The notes under the pieces were generated by a model that did not search any database, was not told where the DNA came from, and worked only from the letters and a program-made list of their open reading frames with translations. Shown here one piece after another: positions 1 to 9,052 of a stretch of DNA of 64,000 nt. Numbering within the stretch: position 1 is the stretch's first letter; each line of letters starts with the position of its first letter. The position numbers were made by a program, and so were the translations under genes. Source of the DNA: Bosea vaviloviae (GTDB lineage: Bacteria; Pseudomonadota; Alphaproteobacteria; Rhizobiales; Beijerinckiaceae); the NCBI RefSeq assembly GCF_001741865.1, contig NZ_CP017147.1, positions 310,001 to 374,000 on the forward strand. Direction: 5' to 3'.

Positions 1-99
1 TCGATCAAGCTCGAGAACGCCCTGGATGGCATGCCGCTGCCGCTGCATCCCGGCGCCGCGCGCTATTTCAAGGAAAAGGGCCTGAAGGTCGGCTCCTGA
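1..99 (+). CDS. TAXI-family TRAP transporter solute-binding protein, C-terminal end (partial)
   Basis: An open frame enters from the left edge and ends at TGA 97-99, giving the last 32 residues of a protein. The tail contains PLPLHPGAARYFKEKG, which closely resembles the tail PLHPGAERYYKETG of the complete TAXI protein at 60360-61466 in this same window. TAXI proteins are periplasmic binding proteins that deliver substrates to fused TRAP permeases. The next gene on the same strand is such a permease, so the two very probably form one transporter. The substrate cannot be read from this fragment. Confidence 0.85.
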   Translation, partial: SIKLENALDGMPLPLHPGAARYFKEKGLKVGS

Positions 100-129
100 G
101 CCGACATCAGCCTGCGAGACGATCCGACA

Positions 130-167
130 CCGTCATCCCGCGCCCGAAGGCTGGGCCGGGATGACGG
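130..167. repeat. Palindromic repeat of the GTCATCC family
   Basis: Two 11-base arms, CCGTCATCCCG and CGGGATGACGG, are perfect inverted repeats around a 16-base loop. The element lies between the TRAP binding protein and its permease. The same GTCATCC / GGATGAC ends recur at 19703-19810 and 22928-23040, with a shorter version at 35035-35110, so this is a dispersed intergenic family. A hairpin here could lower expression of the permease relative to the binding protein; that is inference. Confidence 0.7.
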
Positions 168-197
168 CGTCATGACCCGTTCAAGGCCAGGGCCATC

Positions 198-2513
198 ATG
201 ACCGATCAAACCGACAGGCCTCTGGCTGTCCCCGATATCGCCGGAGCCCATACCCCGACGCCCGTCCCCTACGATCCCGAACACGGCCTGCCCGCCACCT
301 TCGGCCCCGGCTGGAAGGGCAGGCTGCTGTTCTGGCTGGCCGTCGGCTTCTCCGCCTTCCAGGTGGTCACGGCTTTCGGCATCCCGCTCGATTTCAGGCT
401 GATCGGCTCGCTCGCCTGGCTGACGCCGATCGCCGTGATCCGGACCGCCTTCGTGCTCTGGTTCGCCTGGATCGTGCTGGGAGCCCTGCGCGGCAGGGCC
501 ATGGTCGAGCCGGCCATCGCCTTTCTCGCCCTGCTGGGCGCCTTCGAGCTGGTCTCGCTCTACACTGGCACGCTGCCCAACCAGGTGCTGCGCACGGTCC
601 ATGTCGGCTTCCTCGCCCTGATCGCCTGCGGCCTGCTGGCGAATGCCGATGAGACATCGCCCATCGGCCGCCTGTTCTGGAGGGTAGTCGGCGTGGTGGG
701 CTTCGCCGTCGGCCTCTATCACTGGTGGAACTACATCGAGTTGGTAAACCGGGCCGGCGAACTGACCGGCGCCGACATGGTCGTCGGCATCACCGCGCTC
801 GCCGTGCTGTTCCTGCTGGTCTGGCGCGCCATGGGCATTGCGCTGCCACTGGTCGCGGGCACCTTCCTGGCCTACTGCCTGTTCGGCCGCTACTTGCCGG
901 CGCCCTTCGACCATCGCGGCTACAGTCTGGAGCAGGTCATCGAGCAGATGTCCTTCGGCACGGAGGGCCTCTACGCCACACCGACCGCCGTCTCCGCCAC
1001 CTTCATCTTCCTGTTCATCCTGTTCGGCGCCTTCATGGAGCGCGCCGGCGTGATCGACTTCTTCAACGACATCTCGATGGCGCTGTTCGGCGGCAAGCAG
1101 GGCGGGCCGGGCAAGGTTTGCGTCGCCTCATCGGCGCTGATGGGCACGGTATCGGGCTCGGGCGTCGCCAATGTCGTGGCGTCTGGCCAGTTCACGATTC
1201 CGCTGATGAAGCGCTCCGGCTTCACGGGTGCCTTTGCCGGCGGCGTCGAGGCGACCTCCTCGATGGGTGGCCAGATCATGCCCCCGGTCATGGGCGCCGT
1301 CGCCTTCATCATGGCCGAGACCATCGACGTGCCCTACTCCAAGATCGTCGAGGCGGCGATCATCCCGGCCATCCTCTATTTCGCCGCATGCTACTGGGCC
1401 GTGCATCTCGAGGCCGGAAAGCTCGGCCTCACCGGCCTGCCCAAATCCGAACTGCCGAGCGCGCGCGCCGAGCTGCGCAAAAACTGGTATCTGATCGCGC
1501 CATTGCTGGTGCTGGTCTATCTGCTCTTCGCCGGCTTCACCCCGCTTTTCGCCGGAGCGATCGGACTTGCCCTGACGGTGGCGTTGATCCTCGCCTTGGC
1601 GATCTCGGCCGGCCTCGGGACCACGGCGCTCCGCGTCGTCTTCTGGATCGGCTTTGCGCTGGTATCGGCGGCCTCGATGGCGATCAGCGTCGCCACCGTC
1701 CTTGGCGTGGTCCTGCTGCTGGTTATCTGGAACATCCTGCGCGGACGCTCCGGCCGCGAGGTTCTTACCGCCTGCATCGAATCGCTCGCCGACGGCGCCC
1801 GCCAGGCCCTGCCGGTAGGCCTCGCCTGCGCGCTGGTCGGCATCGTCATCGGCACGATGACGCTGACCGGCATCGGCACGATCTTCGGCTCCTGGCTCAT
1901 CGGCATCGGCAAGGAGAGCATGTTCCTGGCCCTCCTCCTGACGATGATCTTCAGCCTGATCCTCGGCATGGGCATCCCGACCATCCCGAACTACATCATC
2001 ACCTCGTCGCTCGCCGCGCCGATCCTGTTGCAGCTCGACGTGCCGCTGATCGTCAGCCACATGTTCGTGTTCTATTTCGGCATCATGGCCGACCTGACCC
2101 CGCCGGTGGCGCTCGCCGCCTTCGCGGCGGCTCCTATGGCCAAGGTCTCAGGCATGAAGATCGGCGTGCAGGCGGTCAAGATCGCCCTGCCTGGCTTCGT
2201 CATCCCCTATATGGCGGTCTATGACCCGACCTTGATGCTGCAACCGGTGGCCGGGCTGGAGGGCGCGAGCTACTGGCTTGCCGTGGTCTACATCGTCACG
2301 AAAGCGACGCTGGCGATGATCCTGTGGGGCGCGGCCTTCGTCGGGCAACTGACGCGGCGCCTCGCGATGTGGGAGCGCATCCTTGCCGCGGTGGCAGCCG
2401 GCTTCCTGGTCGCGGCAGTGCCGCTGACGGACGAGATCGGCTTTGTGCTCGCCGCCGTGATGATCGGCCAGCATCTCTGGCGCGTGCGCGCGTCCAGGCG
2501 CGCCGCCGCATGA
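198..2513 (+). CDS. TRAP transporter fused permease subunit (DctQM-type, TAXI system)
   Basis: A 771-residue, very hydrophobic protein of the size and organisation of fused 4TM/12TM TRAP permeases, which combine the small and large membrane subunits in one chain. Many predicted membrane segments run throughout. Conserved glycine-rich stretches such as GSGVANVVASGQFTIPLMKR and GMGIPTIPNYIITSS are typical of the DctM-like domain. It sits in the inner membrane and uses an ion gradient to import the ligand delivered by the TAXI protein encoded just upstream. A DUF1850 gene overlaps its stop codon by four bases (ATGA), as is usual for TAXI loci. The substrate is unknown; the linked amidase and nitrile hydratase genes suggest a nitrile, amide or peptide-like compound (inference). 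Confidence 0.93.
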   Translation: MTDQTDRPLAVPDIAGAHTPTPVPYDPEHGLPATFGPGWKGRLLFWLAVGFSAFQVVTAFGIPLDFRLIGSLAWLTPIAVIRTAFVLWFAWIVLGALRGRAMVEPAIAFLALLGAFELVSLYTGTLPNQVLRTVHVGFLALIACGLLANADETSPIGRLFWRVVGVVGFAVGLYHWWNYIELVNRAGELTGADMVVGITALAVLFLLVWRAMGIALPLVAGTFLAYCLFGRYLPAPFDHRGYSLEQVIEQMSFGTEGLYATPTAVSATFIFLFILFGAFMERAGVIDFFNDISMALFGGKQGGPGKVCVASSALMGTVSGSGVANVVASGQFTIPLMKRSGFTGAFAGGVEATSSMGGQIMPPVMGAVAFIMAETIDVPYSKIVEAAIIPAILYFAACYWAVHLEAGKLGLTGLPKSELPSARAELRKNWYLIAPLLVLVYLLFAGFTPLFAGAIGLALTVALILALAISAGLGTTALRVVFWIGFALVSAASMAISVATVLGVVLLLVIWNILRGRSGREVLTACIESLADGARQALPVGLACALVGIVIGTMTLTGIGTIFGSWLIGIGKESMFLALLLTMIFSLILGMGIPTIPNYIITSSLAAPILLQLDVPLIVSHMFVFYFGIMADLTPPVALAAFAAAPMAKVSGMKIGVQAVKIALPGFVIPYMAVYDPTLMLQPVAGLEGASYWLAVVYIVTKATLAMILWGAAFVGQLTRRLAMWERILAAVAAGFLVAAVPLTDEIGFVLAAVMIGQHLWRVRASRRAAA

Positions 2514-2875
2514 GCCTGTGTCTGGCAGCCGGCGCGCTCGTCATCGCGCTCGGCAGCGACGAGATCACGCTGAGTTGGCGGCACTCGGTACAGAAGACCT
2601 TGTGGGAAGAGCTCTGGCGCGATGGGCCGGACGGCATGCGCTTGATAGAGGCGCGCATCCAGGGCTCGGGCGCCGGCATGGACCCGCCCGACGGCGCGAA
2701 GCTCGTCGACGGCTTCTGGCGCTGGACGCCGAGGCTTCCCGCTATGCCGGAGGTCGTGATGCGGCGCTCGGGCGCCACCACCGACTGGCGCGTCTGCATC
2801 GCCGGCGCCTGCCAGCCGATGGGAGCTTATCTGCCGGATGACGCCGACCCGGTCGTCCTGAGGCCCTGCGGCTGA
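2510..2875 (+). CDS. DUF1850 domain protein
   Basis: A 121-residue protein starting at the ATG that overlaps the stop of the TRAP permease, so translation is probably coupled. It has a short hydrophobic N-terminus (residues 1-15) and features of DUF1850: an early W-R-H-S region (SWRHSVQKTLWEE), a central GAGMDPPDGA and a late WRVCIAGAC with two cysteines. DUF1850 proteins are found almost only beside TAXI-TRAP transporters; their biochemical role is not established. They are thought to act in the membrane or periplasm as an accessory to the transporter. The family assignment is fairly firm; the function is not. Confidence 0.85.
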   Translation: MSLCLAAGALVIALGSDEITLSWRHSVQKTLWEELWRDGPDGMRLIEARIQGSGAGMDPPDGAKLVDGFWRWTPRLPAMPEVVMRRSGATTDWRVCIAGACQPMGAYLPDDADPVVLRPCG

Positions 2876-2885
2876 ACCGCTTGCC

Positions 2886-3125
2886 TCAGTTGTCGCCGAT
2901 CATATGCTCGACCTTGAGCACGCGGCGCATCAGATTGATCATGGCGTAGCCGGCCACGACCGAGAACAGCCCCATCAGGACATAGCCGACGACATGGCCG
3001 AGATCGAGCAGGCCGGCGAGCGCCCAGCCCGAGGCCAGCGCGACGCCGAACAATTCAACCGCGATCAGGATGCCCAGCGATATCACCATGATCAGGGTGC
3101 GCCAGTTGGTGCGCCTTACGGCCAT
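2886..3125 (-). CDS. Small membrane protein, unknown function
   Basis: A 79-residue protein with two clear hydrophobic segments (about residues 10-36 and 42-63) and a charged C-terminus. The ATG at 3125 is chosen over one three codons upstream because a GAGGA ribosome binding site lies eight to nine bases before it and would touch the upstream ATG. It is encoded opposite to its neighbours, between the DUF1850 gene and the gamma-glutamyltransferase-family gene. I do not recognise a family. Codon use matches the surrounding genes, so it is probably real. Confidence 0.65.
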   Translation of the reverse strand: MAVRRTNWRTLIMVISLGILIAVELFGVALASGWALAGLLDLGHVVGYVLMGLFSVVAGYAMINLMRRVLKVEHMIGDN

Positions 3126-3267
3126 CGGTCCCATTCCTCAAACGCTCATGCACGGGACGGCCTAGCGGAGGCCGCAGCGGCATGCAACAAAATCGCGCGC
3201 CCCGTCACAATGCAGAAGTTCTGCTTTTGGCGAAATAGTCCCGACCGCTCAGCTTGAAAAGACCCCG

Positions 3268-4863
3268 ATGATCGAGACACCCGTCTTTGGTGCCAGCGCC
3301 GCCGCCGCGCCCCACCATCTCGCCTCCGAGGCCGGGCGCGCCGTGCTGGCTGAGGGCGGCAACGCGATCGAGGCGATGGTCGCCATGGCCGCGACGATCG
3401 CGGTGGTCTACCCGCATATGAACGCGATCGGCGGTGACGGCTTCTGGCTGGTGCATGAGCCCGGCGGCAAGGGCCGGGTTCATGCGATCGAGGCCTGCGG
3501 CCCGGCCGGCGCGCTGGCGACGATCGAGCGCTATCGCGAGATGGGCCATGACACGATCCCCGCACGCGGACCCGACGCCGCCGTGACGGTCGCCGGCGCG
3601 ATCGGCGGCTGGCAGACGGCTCTGGAGCTCTCCAGGAGCCTGGGCGGCAGGATGCCGCTGAAGGACCTGCTCACCAATGCGATCGCCCATTGCGATACGG
3701 GCTATGCGATCTCGGACTCGGAGCTCCGCACCTGGCCCCAGCAGGTCGAGGCGGCCAAGCTCGCGCCCGGCTTCAGCGACTTCTTCTGGCCCGGCGGCGA
3801 GCAGCCCAAGGCGGGCGCGCGCCGCAGACCTGAGGCGCTCGGCGCCACCTTCAAGCATCTCGCCGATGCCGGCCTCGACGATTTCTACCGCGGCGACATC
3901 GGCCGCGAGATCGGCGCCGACCTCGCGGCGATGGGCGCGCCTGTGACGCGCCAGGACATGGCGGCCTTCAAGGCGCGCCTCGTTCAGCCGCTCGCCATCC
4001 AATTGCCGGGTCTGGCCGTCTACAATGTCCCACCGCCGACGCAGGGGCTCGCCTCGCTCCTGATCCTCGGCATCTTCGAGAAGCTCGGTATCGAACGGGC
4101 CGAAGGCTTCGACCATCATCACGGCCTGGTCGAGGCGACCAAGCGTGCCTTCGCCATCCGCGACCGCTATGTCACCGATCCGGCGCATCTGCAGATCGAT
4201 CCCGCGAGCCTCCTCAGCGACGCCGTCTTCGCCCGCGAGGCCGCCGCGATCGACCGCAAGCGCGCGGCAAGCTGGCCGTTCAAGAGCGGCGATGGCGACA
4301 CCGTCTGGATGGGCGCGATCGACGCGTCGGGCATGGCGGTGTCCTATATCCAGTCGATCTATTGGGAGTACGGCTCGGGCTGCATCCTGCCCAGGACCGG
4401 CGTGAACTGGCAGAACCGCGGCGTCTCCTTCTCGCTCGACAAGCGCGCGCTGAACCCGCTCGCGCCGGGCCGCAAGCCTTTCCATACGCTCAACCCCGCC
4501 TTCGCGCGCTTTGCCGACGGGCGTATCGTCTCCTATGGCGCGATGGGCGGCGACGGCCAGCCGCAATTCCAGGCGCAGATCCTGACGCGCTACCGCTTCG
4601 GTCAGAACCCGGCCGCCGCCGTCGATGCGCCGCGCTGGCTCTTCGGCCGCAGCTGGGGGGCGGGCTCGCTCTCGCTGAAGCTGGAGAGCCGCTTCGACCC
4701 GATGCTGCTCGCCAGGCTGGCCGCCGCCGGCCACCCGGTCGAGGAGTACAGCGAAGCCTATTCTGATCAGTTCGGCCATGCCGGCATGCTGGTGAAGCAT
4801 CCCAAGGGCCATGTCGAAGCCACCCACGATCCACGTTCAGACGGCGACGCAAGAGGACTTTGA
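3268..4863 (+). CDS. Gamma-glutamyltransferase-family Ntn hydrolase
   Basis: A 531-residue protein of the gamma-glutamyltransferase superfamily, which are autoprocessing N-terminal nucleophile hydrolases. The N-terminal part shows the family pattern GRAVLAEGGNAIEAMVA and IGGDGFWLV. The likely cleavage and nucleophile residue is Thr345 in GDGDTVWMGAIDASGMAVSY, which would split the chain into a large and a small subunit. No signal peptide is visible, unlike secreted glutathione-degrading enzymes, so it probably works in the cytoplasm, as proposed for HpxW-like members that hydrolyse oxamate. The amidase begins six bases after its stop, so they are one operon. Possible substrates are gamma-glutamyl or other amide compounds brought in by the TRAP system; this is inference from context. 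Confidence 0.9.
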   Translation: MIETPVFGASAAAAPHHLASEAGRAVLAEGGNAIEAMVAMAATIAVVYPHMNAIGGDGFWLVHEPGGKGRVHAIEACGPAGALATIERYREMGHDTIPARGPDAAVTVAGAIGGWQTALELSRSLGGRMPLKDLLTNAIAHCDTGYAISDSELRTWPQQVEAAKLAPGFSDFFWPGGEQPKAGARRRPEALGATFKHLADAGLDDFYRGDIGREIGADLAAMGAPVTRQDMAAFKARLVQPLAIQLPGLAVYNVPPPTQGLASLLILGIFEKLGIERAEGFDHHHGLVEATKRAFAIRDRYVTDPAHLQIDPASLLSDAVFAREAAAIDRKRAASWPFKSGDGDTVWMGAIDASGMAVSYIQSIYWEYGSGCILPRTGVNWQNRGVSFSLDKRALNPLAPGRKPFHTLNPAFARFADGRIVSYGAMGGDGQPQFQAQILTRYRFGQNPAAAVDAPRWLFGRSWGAGSLSLKLESRFDPMLLARLAAAGHPVEEYSEAYSDQFGHAGMLVKHPKGHVEATHDPRSDGDARGL

Positions 4864-4868
4864 CGCCT

Positions 4869-6065
4869 ATGCCTACCGAAGACCCTTTCCGCTGCTTCGT
4901 TCCCTATCCGGATGCGCCGGTGAAGAACGCCGCCTTCGGCCCGCTCGCCGGGCTGACGTTGGCGGTGAAAGACCTGTTCGACGTCAAGGGCTATCCGACG
5001 GGGGCGGGCTCTCCGACCGTGCTGGCCCAGTCCGGCATCAAGACCAGGACCGCGCCGATCGTGAAGACGCTGCTCGATGCCGGCGCACGCTTCGTCGGCA
5101 AGACCCATACCGACGAGCTCGCTTTCTCGCTCAACGGCAAAAACGCCCATTTCGGTGCGCCGATCAATCCGTCCGCGCCTGACCGCATCACCGGCGGCTC
5201 ATCCTCGGGCTCGATGGCGGCCGTCGCCGGCCGCCTCGCCGATATCGCTCTTGGTTCCGACACCGGTGGCTCGGTGCGTGCGCCGGCAAGCTATGGCGGC
5301 CTCTTCGGCATCCGTCCGAGCCATGGCCGGCTCTCGCTCAAGCATGTCTGGCCGCTGGCGGAGAGCCTGGACACGCCGGGCTGGTTCGCCCGTGACGGCG
5401 AAACCTTCGCCCGCGTCGCCGAGGTCGTCTTCGGCCGGGATCGCATCACCCTGCCCGAAATGCCGCGCATGCTGCTGGCGGACGACATGTTCTCCCAGGC
5501 TGTGCCGGACGCCGAGAACATCCTGCGCAATGTCGTCCAGCGCATCGTGCCCGCGCTCGGCCAGCCCGAAAGCATCAAGGTCGCGCGCGATCTCGACGGG
5601 CTCTACTGGGCCTTCCGCTGGGTGCAGGGCCGCGAGGCCTGGATCGCCGATGGGCCGATGATCGAGCGCTTCGCGCCGCCGCTCGGACCTGGCGTCGCCG
5701 AGCGCTTCGCCTTCTCGAAATCCGTCACGGACGCCGAATACGCCAAGGCCGAGACAGTCCGGAAGAGCTTCCGCGCCAAGCTCGCGCGCTGGCTTGGGCG
5801 GGATGGCGTGCTGATCCTGCCAACCGTGCCCGACATCGCCCCGCTCGTCAGTGCGCAGGAGCCCGAGCTCGACGATTTCCGCAACCGGGCGCTGCGCCTG
5901 CTCTGCCTCGCCGGGCTGTCGGGCTTTCCGCAGGTAACGATACCGGTGGCGCAGCGCGAGGGCGCACCGCTCGGCCTGTCCCTGATCGGGCCGAAGGGCT
6001 CGGACAAATCCCTTATCGCCTTTGCCGTGAAATTCGAGCGGGCGGCGCGGATCCGGATCGCATGA
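4869..6065 (+). CDS. Amidase signature family amidase
   Basis: A 398-residue amidase-signature hydrolase. The Ser-cisSer-Lys triad can be traced: Lys34 in LAVKDLFD, the GGSSSGS loop at about residues 109-115 with the cis-serine, and Ser135 in [12 protein letters not shown]. The ATG at 4869 is preferred; a TTG nine bases upstream overlaps the previous stop and is a possible alternative, with AGAGGA between 4852 and 4857. Amidases of this type turn amides into acids and ammonia. Nitrile hydratase alpha begins 10 bases downstream, so the pair would carry nitrile to amide to acid, the classic two-step bacterial nitrile pathway. Confidence 0.93.
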   Translation: MPTEDPFRCFVPYPDAPVKNAAFGPLAGLTLAVKDLFDVKGYPTGAGSPTVLAQSGIKTRTAPIVKTLLDAGARFVGKTHTDELAFSLNGKNAHFGAPINPSAPDRITGGSSSGSMAAVAGRLADIALGSDTGGSVRAPASYGGLFGIRPSHGRLSLKHVWPLAESLDTPGWFARDGETFARVAEVVFGRDRITLPEMPRMLLADDMFSQAVPDAENILRNVVQRIVPALGQPESIKVARDLDGLYWAFRWVQGREAWIADGPMIERFAPPLGPGVAERFAFSKSVTDAEYAKAETVRKSFRAKLARWLGRDGVLILPTVPDIAPLVSAQEPELDDFRNRALRLLCLAGLSGFPQVTIPVAQREGAPLGLSLIGPKGSDKSLIAFAVKFERAARIRIA

Positions 6066-6075
6066 GGAGGCGGCC

Positions 6076-6708
6076 ATGAGCGGTCATCATCACCACCACG
6101 ACCATTATCATGATCACGACAACCACTTCACCCCGATCGAAGCCCGGGTGAAGGCGCTGGAATCGCTGATGATCGCCAAGGGCTATGTCGACCCGGCCGC
6201 GCTCGACGCAATCATCGACACCTACGAGACCAAAATCGGCCCGCGCAACGGCGCCCGCGTCGTCGCCAGGGCCTGGAGCGACCCGGCCTTCGCCGCAAGG
6301 CTGAAGGCGGACGGCTCGGCGGCGGTCGCCGAGCTCGGCTATGGCGGGCGCGGCGGCGAGCACATCGTCGCGGTGTTCAACACCCCCGAAGAACACAACC
6401 TGATCGTCTGCACGCTGTGCTCCTGCTATCCATGGCCGGTGCTCGGCCTGCCGCCGGTCTGGTACAAATCCCCGCCCTATCGCTCCAAGGCGGTGATCGA
6501 TCCGCGCGGCGTGCTGGCCGATTTCGGCGTCACGCTTCCGCAAGGCCAGAGCATCCGCGTCTGGGATTCGACCGCCGAGACGCGTTTCATCGTCATCCCG
6601 ATGCGCCCAGCCGGCACCGAGGGCTGGTCGGAAGAGAAACTGGCTTCGATCGTCAGCCGCGATTCGATGATCGGCACGAGGCTGGCCGTCGTGGAGGCCC
6701 AGTCATGA
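6076..6708 (+). CDS. nthA: Nitrile hydratase alpha subunit, cobalt type
   Basis: A 210-residue alpha subunit that holds the metal centre. The metal-binding claw is Cys112-Thr113-Leu114-Cys115-Ser116-Cys117 followed by YPWPVLGLP; the threonine in the second position marks the non-corrin cobalt type (iron enzymes have serine). The enzyme hydrates nitriles to amides in the cytoplasm as an alpha-beta complex. Unusually, residues 4-17 hold nine histidines ([14 protein letters not shown]), a natural metal-binding tail. The beta subunit gene overlaps its stop codon by four bases, and the activator follows. Preceded by GAGGAGG about five bases from the ATG. Confidence 0.97.
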   Translation: MSGHHHHHDHYHDHDNHFTPIEARVKALESLMIAKGYVDPAALDAIIDTYETKIGPRNGARVVARAWSDPAFAARLKADGSAAVAELGYGGRGGEHIVAVFNTPEEHNLIVCTLCSCYPWPVLGLPPVWYKSPPYRSKAVIDPRGVLADFGVTLPQGQSIRVWDSTAETRFIVIPMRPAGTEGWSEEKLASIVSRDSMIGTRLAVVEAQS

Positions 6709-7364
6709 ATGGCGGGCAGGATCTCGGCGGCCAGATGGGTTTTGGCCCGGTCAGGCCCGAGCCGAACGAGCCGATCTTCCATGGCGACTGGGAAAAGCGC
6801 GTGCTGGCGCTCAACGTCGCCGCCGGCGCGATGGGGCAGTGGAGCATCGACGAAAGCCGGCATGCCCGCGAGAGCATTCCCCCGGCCGATTATCTCTCCT
6901 TCTCCTATTACCAGATCTGGCTCGCGGGCTTGCAGAACCTGCTGCTGCAGCATGGCTTCGTCACACGGGACGAGCTCACCGAGGGCAAACCCTCCGCACC
7001 GCCAAGGCCGCCCAAGCGCGTGCTGAAGGGCGAGGACGTCCCTGCCGTGCTGCGGCGTGGTTTTCCCTATGAGCGCCAAGCGCAGGCGCCGGCGAAATTC
7101 AGCATCGGCGACAGCGTCCGCACCACCGTGATCCATCCGCAGCACCATACCCGCCTGCCGCGCTATGCCCGGGGCAAGCTGGGAGTGATCGAGCGCGTCA
7201 GCGGCTGCCATGTCTTCCCCGACACCGGGGCGCAGGGCCAGCCCGAGACGGCGCAATGGCTCTATACCGTGGTCTTCACCGGCCCGGAGCTATGGGGCCG
7301 CGATGCCGACCCGACCACGCGCGTCAGCATCGAGGCCTGGGAGAGCTATCTTGAGCCAGCCTGA
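6705..7364 (+). CDS. nthB: Nitrile hydratase beta subunit
   Basis: A 219-residue beta subunit. The N-terminus [16 protein letters not shown] and the C-terminal SH3-like region with [17 protein letters not shown] and [14 protein letters not shown] are diagnostic. It pairs with the alpha subunit and lines the active-site entrance. The start ATG overlaps the alpha stop (ATGA), so the two subunits are probably made in equal amounts. Its 3' end overlaps the activator start by 14 bases. Confidence 0.96.
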   Translation: MNGGQDLGGQMGFGPVRPEPNEPIFHGDWEKRVLALNVAAGAMGQWSIDESRHARESIPPADYLSFSYYQIWLAGLQNLLLQHGFVTRDELTEGKPSAPPRPPKRVLKGEDVPAVLRRGFPYERQAQAPAKFSIGDSVRTTVIHPQHHTRLPRYARGKLGVIERVSGCHVFPDTGAQGQPETAQWLYTVVFTGPELWGRDADPTTRVSIEAWESYLEPA

Positions 7365-7734
7365 TCTCATCGCCGCGCTGGCAGCCGATACGCCGATCCC
7401 GCGCGACACTGAGGGCCCGGTCTTCGCCGAGCCCTGGCAGGCGCAGGCCTTCGCATTGGTCGTCGCGCTGCAGAACAAGGGCGTCTTCACGGCCGAGGAA
7501 TGGGCGCAGGCGCTGGGCGCCGAAATCGCCGAGGCGGTGGCGGAAGGCGGCTGCCGCGACGGCTCGGATTACTATGAGCGCTGGTGCGAGGCGCTGGAAC
7601 ACCTGCTGATCGAAAAAGGCCTGACCTCGCATGCGGGGGTCGATGCGCTCGCCGCCTCCTGGGCGCGCGCGGCGGAGGCGACACCACATGGCAAGCCGAT
7701 CGTGCTGGAGAACGATCCGGAGCGGGGGCGGTAG
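7351..7734 (+). CDS. Nitrile hydratase accessory protein (activator, P14K/NhlE type)
   Basis: A 127-residue protein starting at TTG 7351 inside the end of the beta gene; a GGGAG site lies about nine bases upstream. The sequence PRDTEGPVFAEPWQAQAFAL and DGSDYYERWCEALEHLLIEKG is typical of the small accessory proteins required for cobalt-type nitrile hydratase. In studied systems this protein forms a complex with the cobalt-loaded alpha subunit and swaps it into the holoenzyme. The last third of this gene is duplicated at 9053-9166, at about 93 percent identity by eye. Confidence 0.92.
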   Translation: MSQPDLIAALAADTPIPRDTEGPVFAEPWQAQAFALVVALQNKGVFTAEEWAQALGAEIAEAVAEGGCRDGSDYYERWCEALEHLLIEKGLTSHAGVDALAASWARAAEATPHGKPIVLENDPERGR

Positions 7735-8033
7735 GGGCCGCGGTTCATGAGACGGGGCCCATAGCGGTCACCAATCAAAATTGGTTGGCAGGACCAAACA
7801 GCTCCCAGCCTTCGTCGACGACCGCTCGGTCTTTGCGGTGGAACTCATGGAATACCGATCCTGCTTGAGAGCACACCTCTCGCCGGCTAATATCAAACCG
7901 CTTGGCGCTAAAGCGGTCGGGTGTCGCAGGCGCCGATGTCGTATGGGCGTCACCAGGAATCGATCAACCTGCCCTATGGCACTGGCGCGAGCGCTGCTCC
8001 GGACAAGGCCGCGCAGCGGAGCCGGGAGATATC
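7735..8033. other. Intergenic region without a recognised gene
   Basis: About 300 bases between the activator and the secreted-protein gene. The composition is less GC-rich than the flanking genes. A small inverted repeat (CCAAT, CAAA, ATTGG at 7771-7784) is present. Short open frames here have no ribosome binding site or family features, so I call no gene. Confidence 0.6.
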
Positions 8034-8975
8034 ATGAAAACCGCCTTTGCAGGGCTACTCGGCGCAGCCGCCATCGCGCTCGCATATCCAACGCAAGCCG
8101 CCGATCCGGCGCTCAACACACTGGTCCCTAAACTGACGCGCGCGACGCAATGGAAGCAGACCGCCGCGATCCCGATCCAGTTCCCGACTTTTCATCCGCA
8201 AGGCATGTTGAAGATCGGCGACGCCTTCTTCGTCTCTTCCGTCGATATCCGGAAGGCGACGACCCGCTATCCGGCCCTCCAGGACGGCTATGATCGCGAT
8301 ACCGGCGAAGGCGTCGGCCATCTTTTCAAGATCGACGCCGACGGCAAGCTGCTCCAGGACATCACGCTGGGCGAAGGATCGGTCTATCATCCCGGCGGCA
8401 TGGATTTCGACGGGAAAGACATCTGGGTTCCCGTTGCCGAGTACCGGCCCAACAGCCAGTCGATCGTCTACAAGGTCGACCCCGCGACGATGAAGGCGAC
8501 CGTGGTATTCCGCTTCAAGGATCATGTCGGTGGCATCGCCCATAATACGGACGACAAGTCGCTGCACGGGGTCAGCTGGGGCTCGCGCCGCTTCTACGCC
8601 TGGCCGCTCGACGGGGCGGGCAAAGTGACCAACGCGGCAACACCGCCGGAGCAGCTCCGCGTCATCAACCCCGCGCTCTATATCGACTATCAGGATTGCC
8701 ATTTCATCGGCATGAGCCGGATGCTCTGCTCCGGGCTCAACAACTACCGTGCCTCGCCGGATGGGCCGATTTTCCGCCTCGGTGGCTTCGAGATCGTCGA
8801 TCTCAAGGACAACCGGCCCATCTATCAGGTGCCGGTCGAACTCTGGTCGCCATCGGGGCTGCCGATGACGCAGAACCCGTTCTGGGTCGAGCCGATGGAG
8901 CAGGGCGTGCGGGCCTATTTCATGCCCGATGACGACAAATCGACACTGTTCGTCTACGAGGCCGCGACGAAATAG
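8034..8975 (+). CDS. Secreted protein, probably beta-propeller-like (DUF6454 type)
   Basis: A 313-residue protein with a signal peptide (residues 1-22, ending PTQA before ADPAL). The ATG at 8034 has GGGAG seven bases upstream; longer open frame upstream of it has no such site. Repeated motifs such as GHLFKIDADGKLLQDITLG, HPGGMDFDGKDIWVPVAEY and GGIAHNTDDKSLHGVSWGS look like blades of a propeller of the kind found in secreted sugar- or ligand-binding proteins. I believe it matches DUF6454, but this is from memory. It lies between the intact activator gene and the duplication scar, so it was probably inside the duplicated or later inserted segment. The substrate is unknown. Confidence 0.8.
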   Translation: MKTAFAGLLGAAAIALAYPTQAADPALNTLVPKLTRATQWKQTAAIPIQFPTFHPQGMLKIGDAFFVSSVDIRKATTRYPALQDGYDRDTGEGVGHLFKIDADGKLLQDITLGEGSVYHPGGMDFDGKDIWVPVAEYRPNSQSIVYKVDPATMKATVVFRFKDHVGGIAHNTDDKSLHGVSWGSRRFYAWPLDGAGKVTNAATPPEQLRVINPALYIDYQDCHFIGMSRMLCSGLNNYRASPDGPIFRLGGFEIVDLKDNRPIYQVPVELWSPSGLPMTQNPFWVEPMEQGVRAYFMPDDDKSTLFVYEAATK

Positions 8976-8996
8976 GCTGAACGGGCGGAGGCCAGG

Positions 8997-9051
8997 CTAA
9001 CTCCCCGCCCCGCTCGCCCACATCGCGAAGAACAGCGCCGTCCCCATCACC
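8997..9051 (-). pseudogene. 3' fragment of a second NicO-type Ni/Co transporter gene
   Basis: Read on the minus strand this piece encodes VMGTALFFAMWASGAGS followed by a stop, closely matching the C-terminus of the intact transporter at 12334-13356 (VLGAALFFGLWAAGAGS). At DNA level the stop region and a 15-base block (CGAAGAACAGCGCCG) are identical. The fragment ends abruptly at about 9051, where the activator fragment begins. It differs from the intact gene at several positions, so it comes from a diverged copy. Confidence 0.8.
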
Positions 9052-9052
9052 G

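Noticed and set aside
3205..4827. Open frame of 540 codons on the minus strand opposite the gamma-glutamyltransferase-family gene
   Set aside because: Arginine- and alanine-rich shadow of the real gene, with no family similarity.
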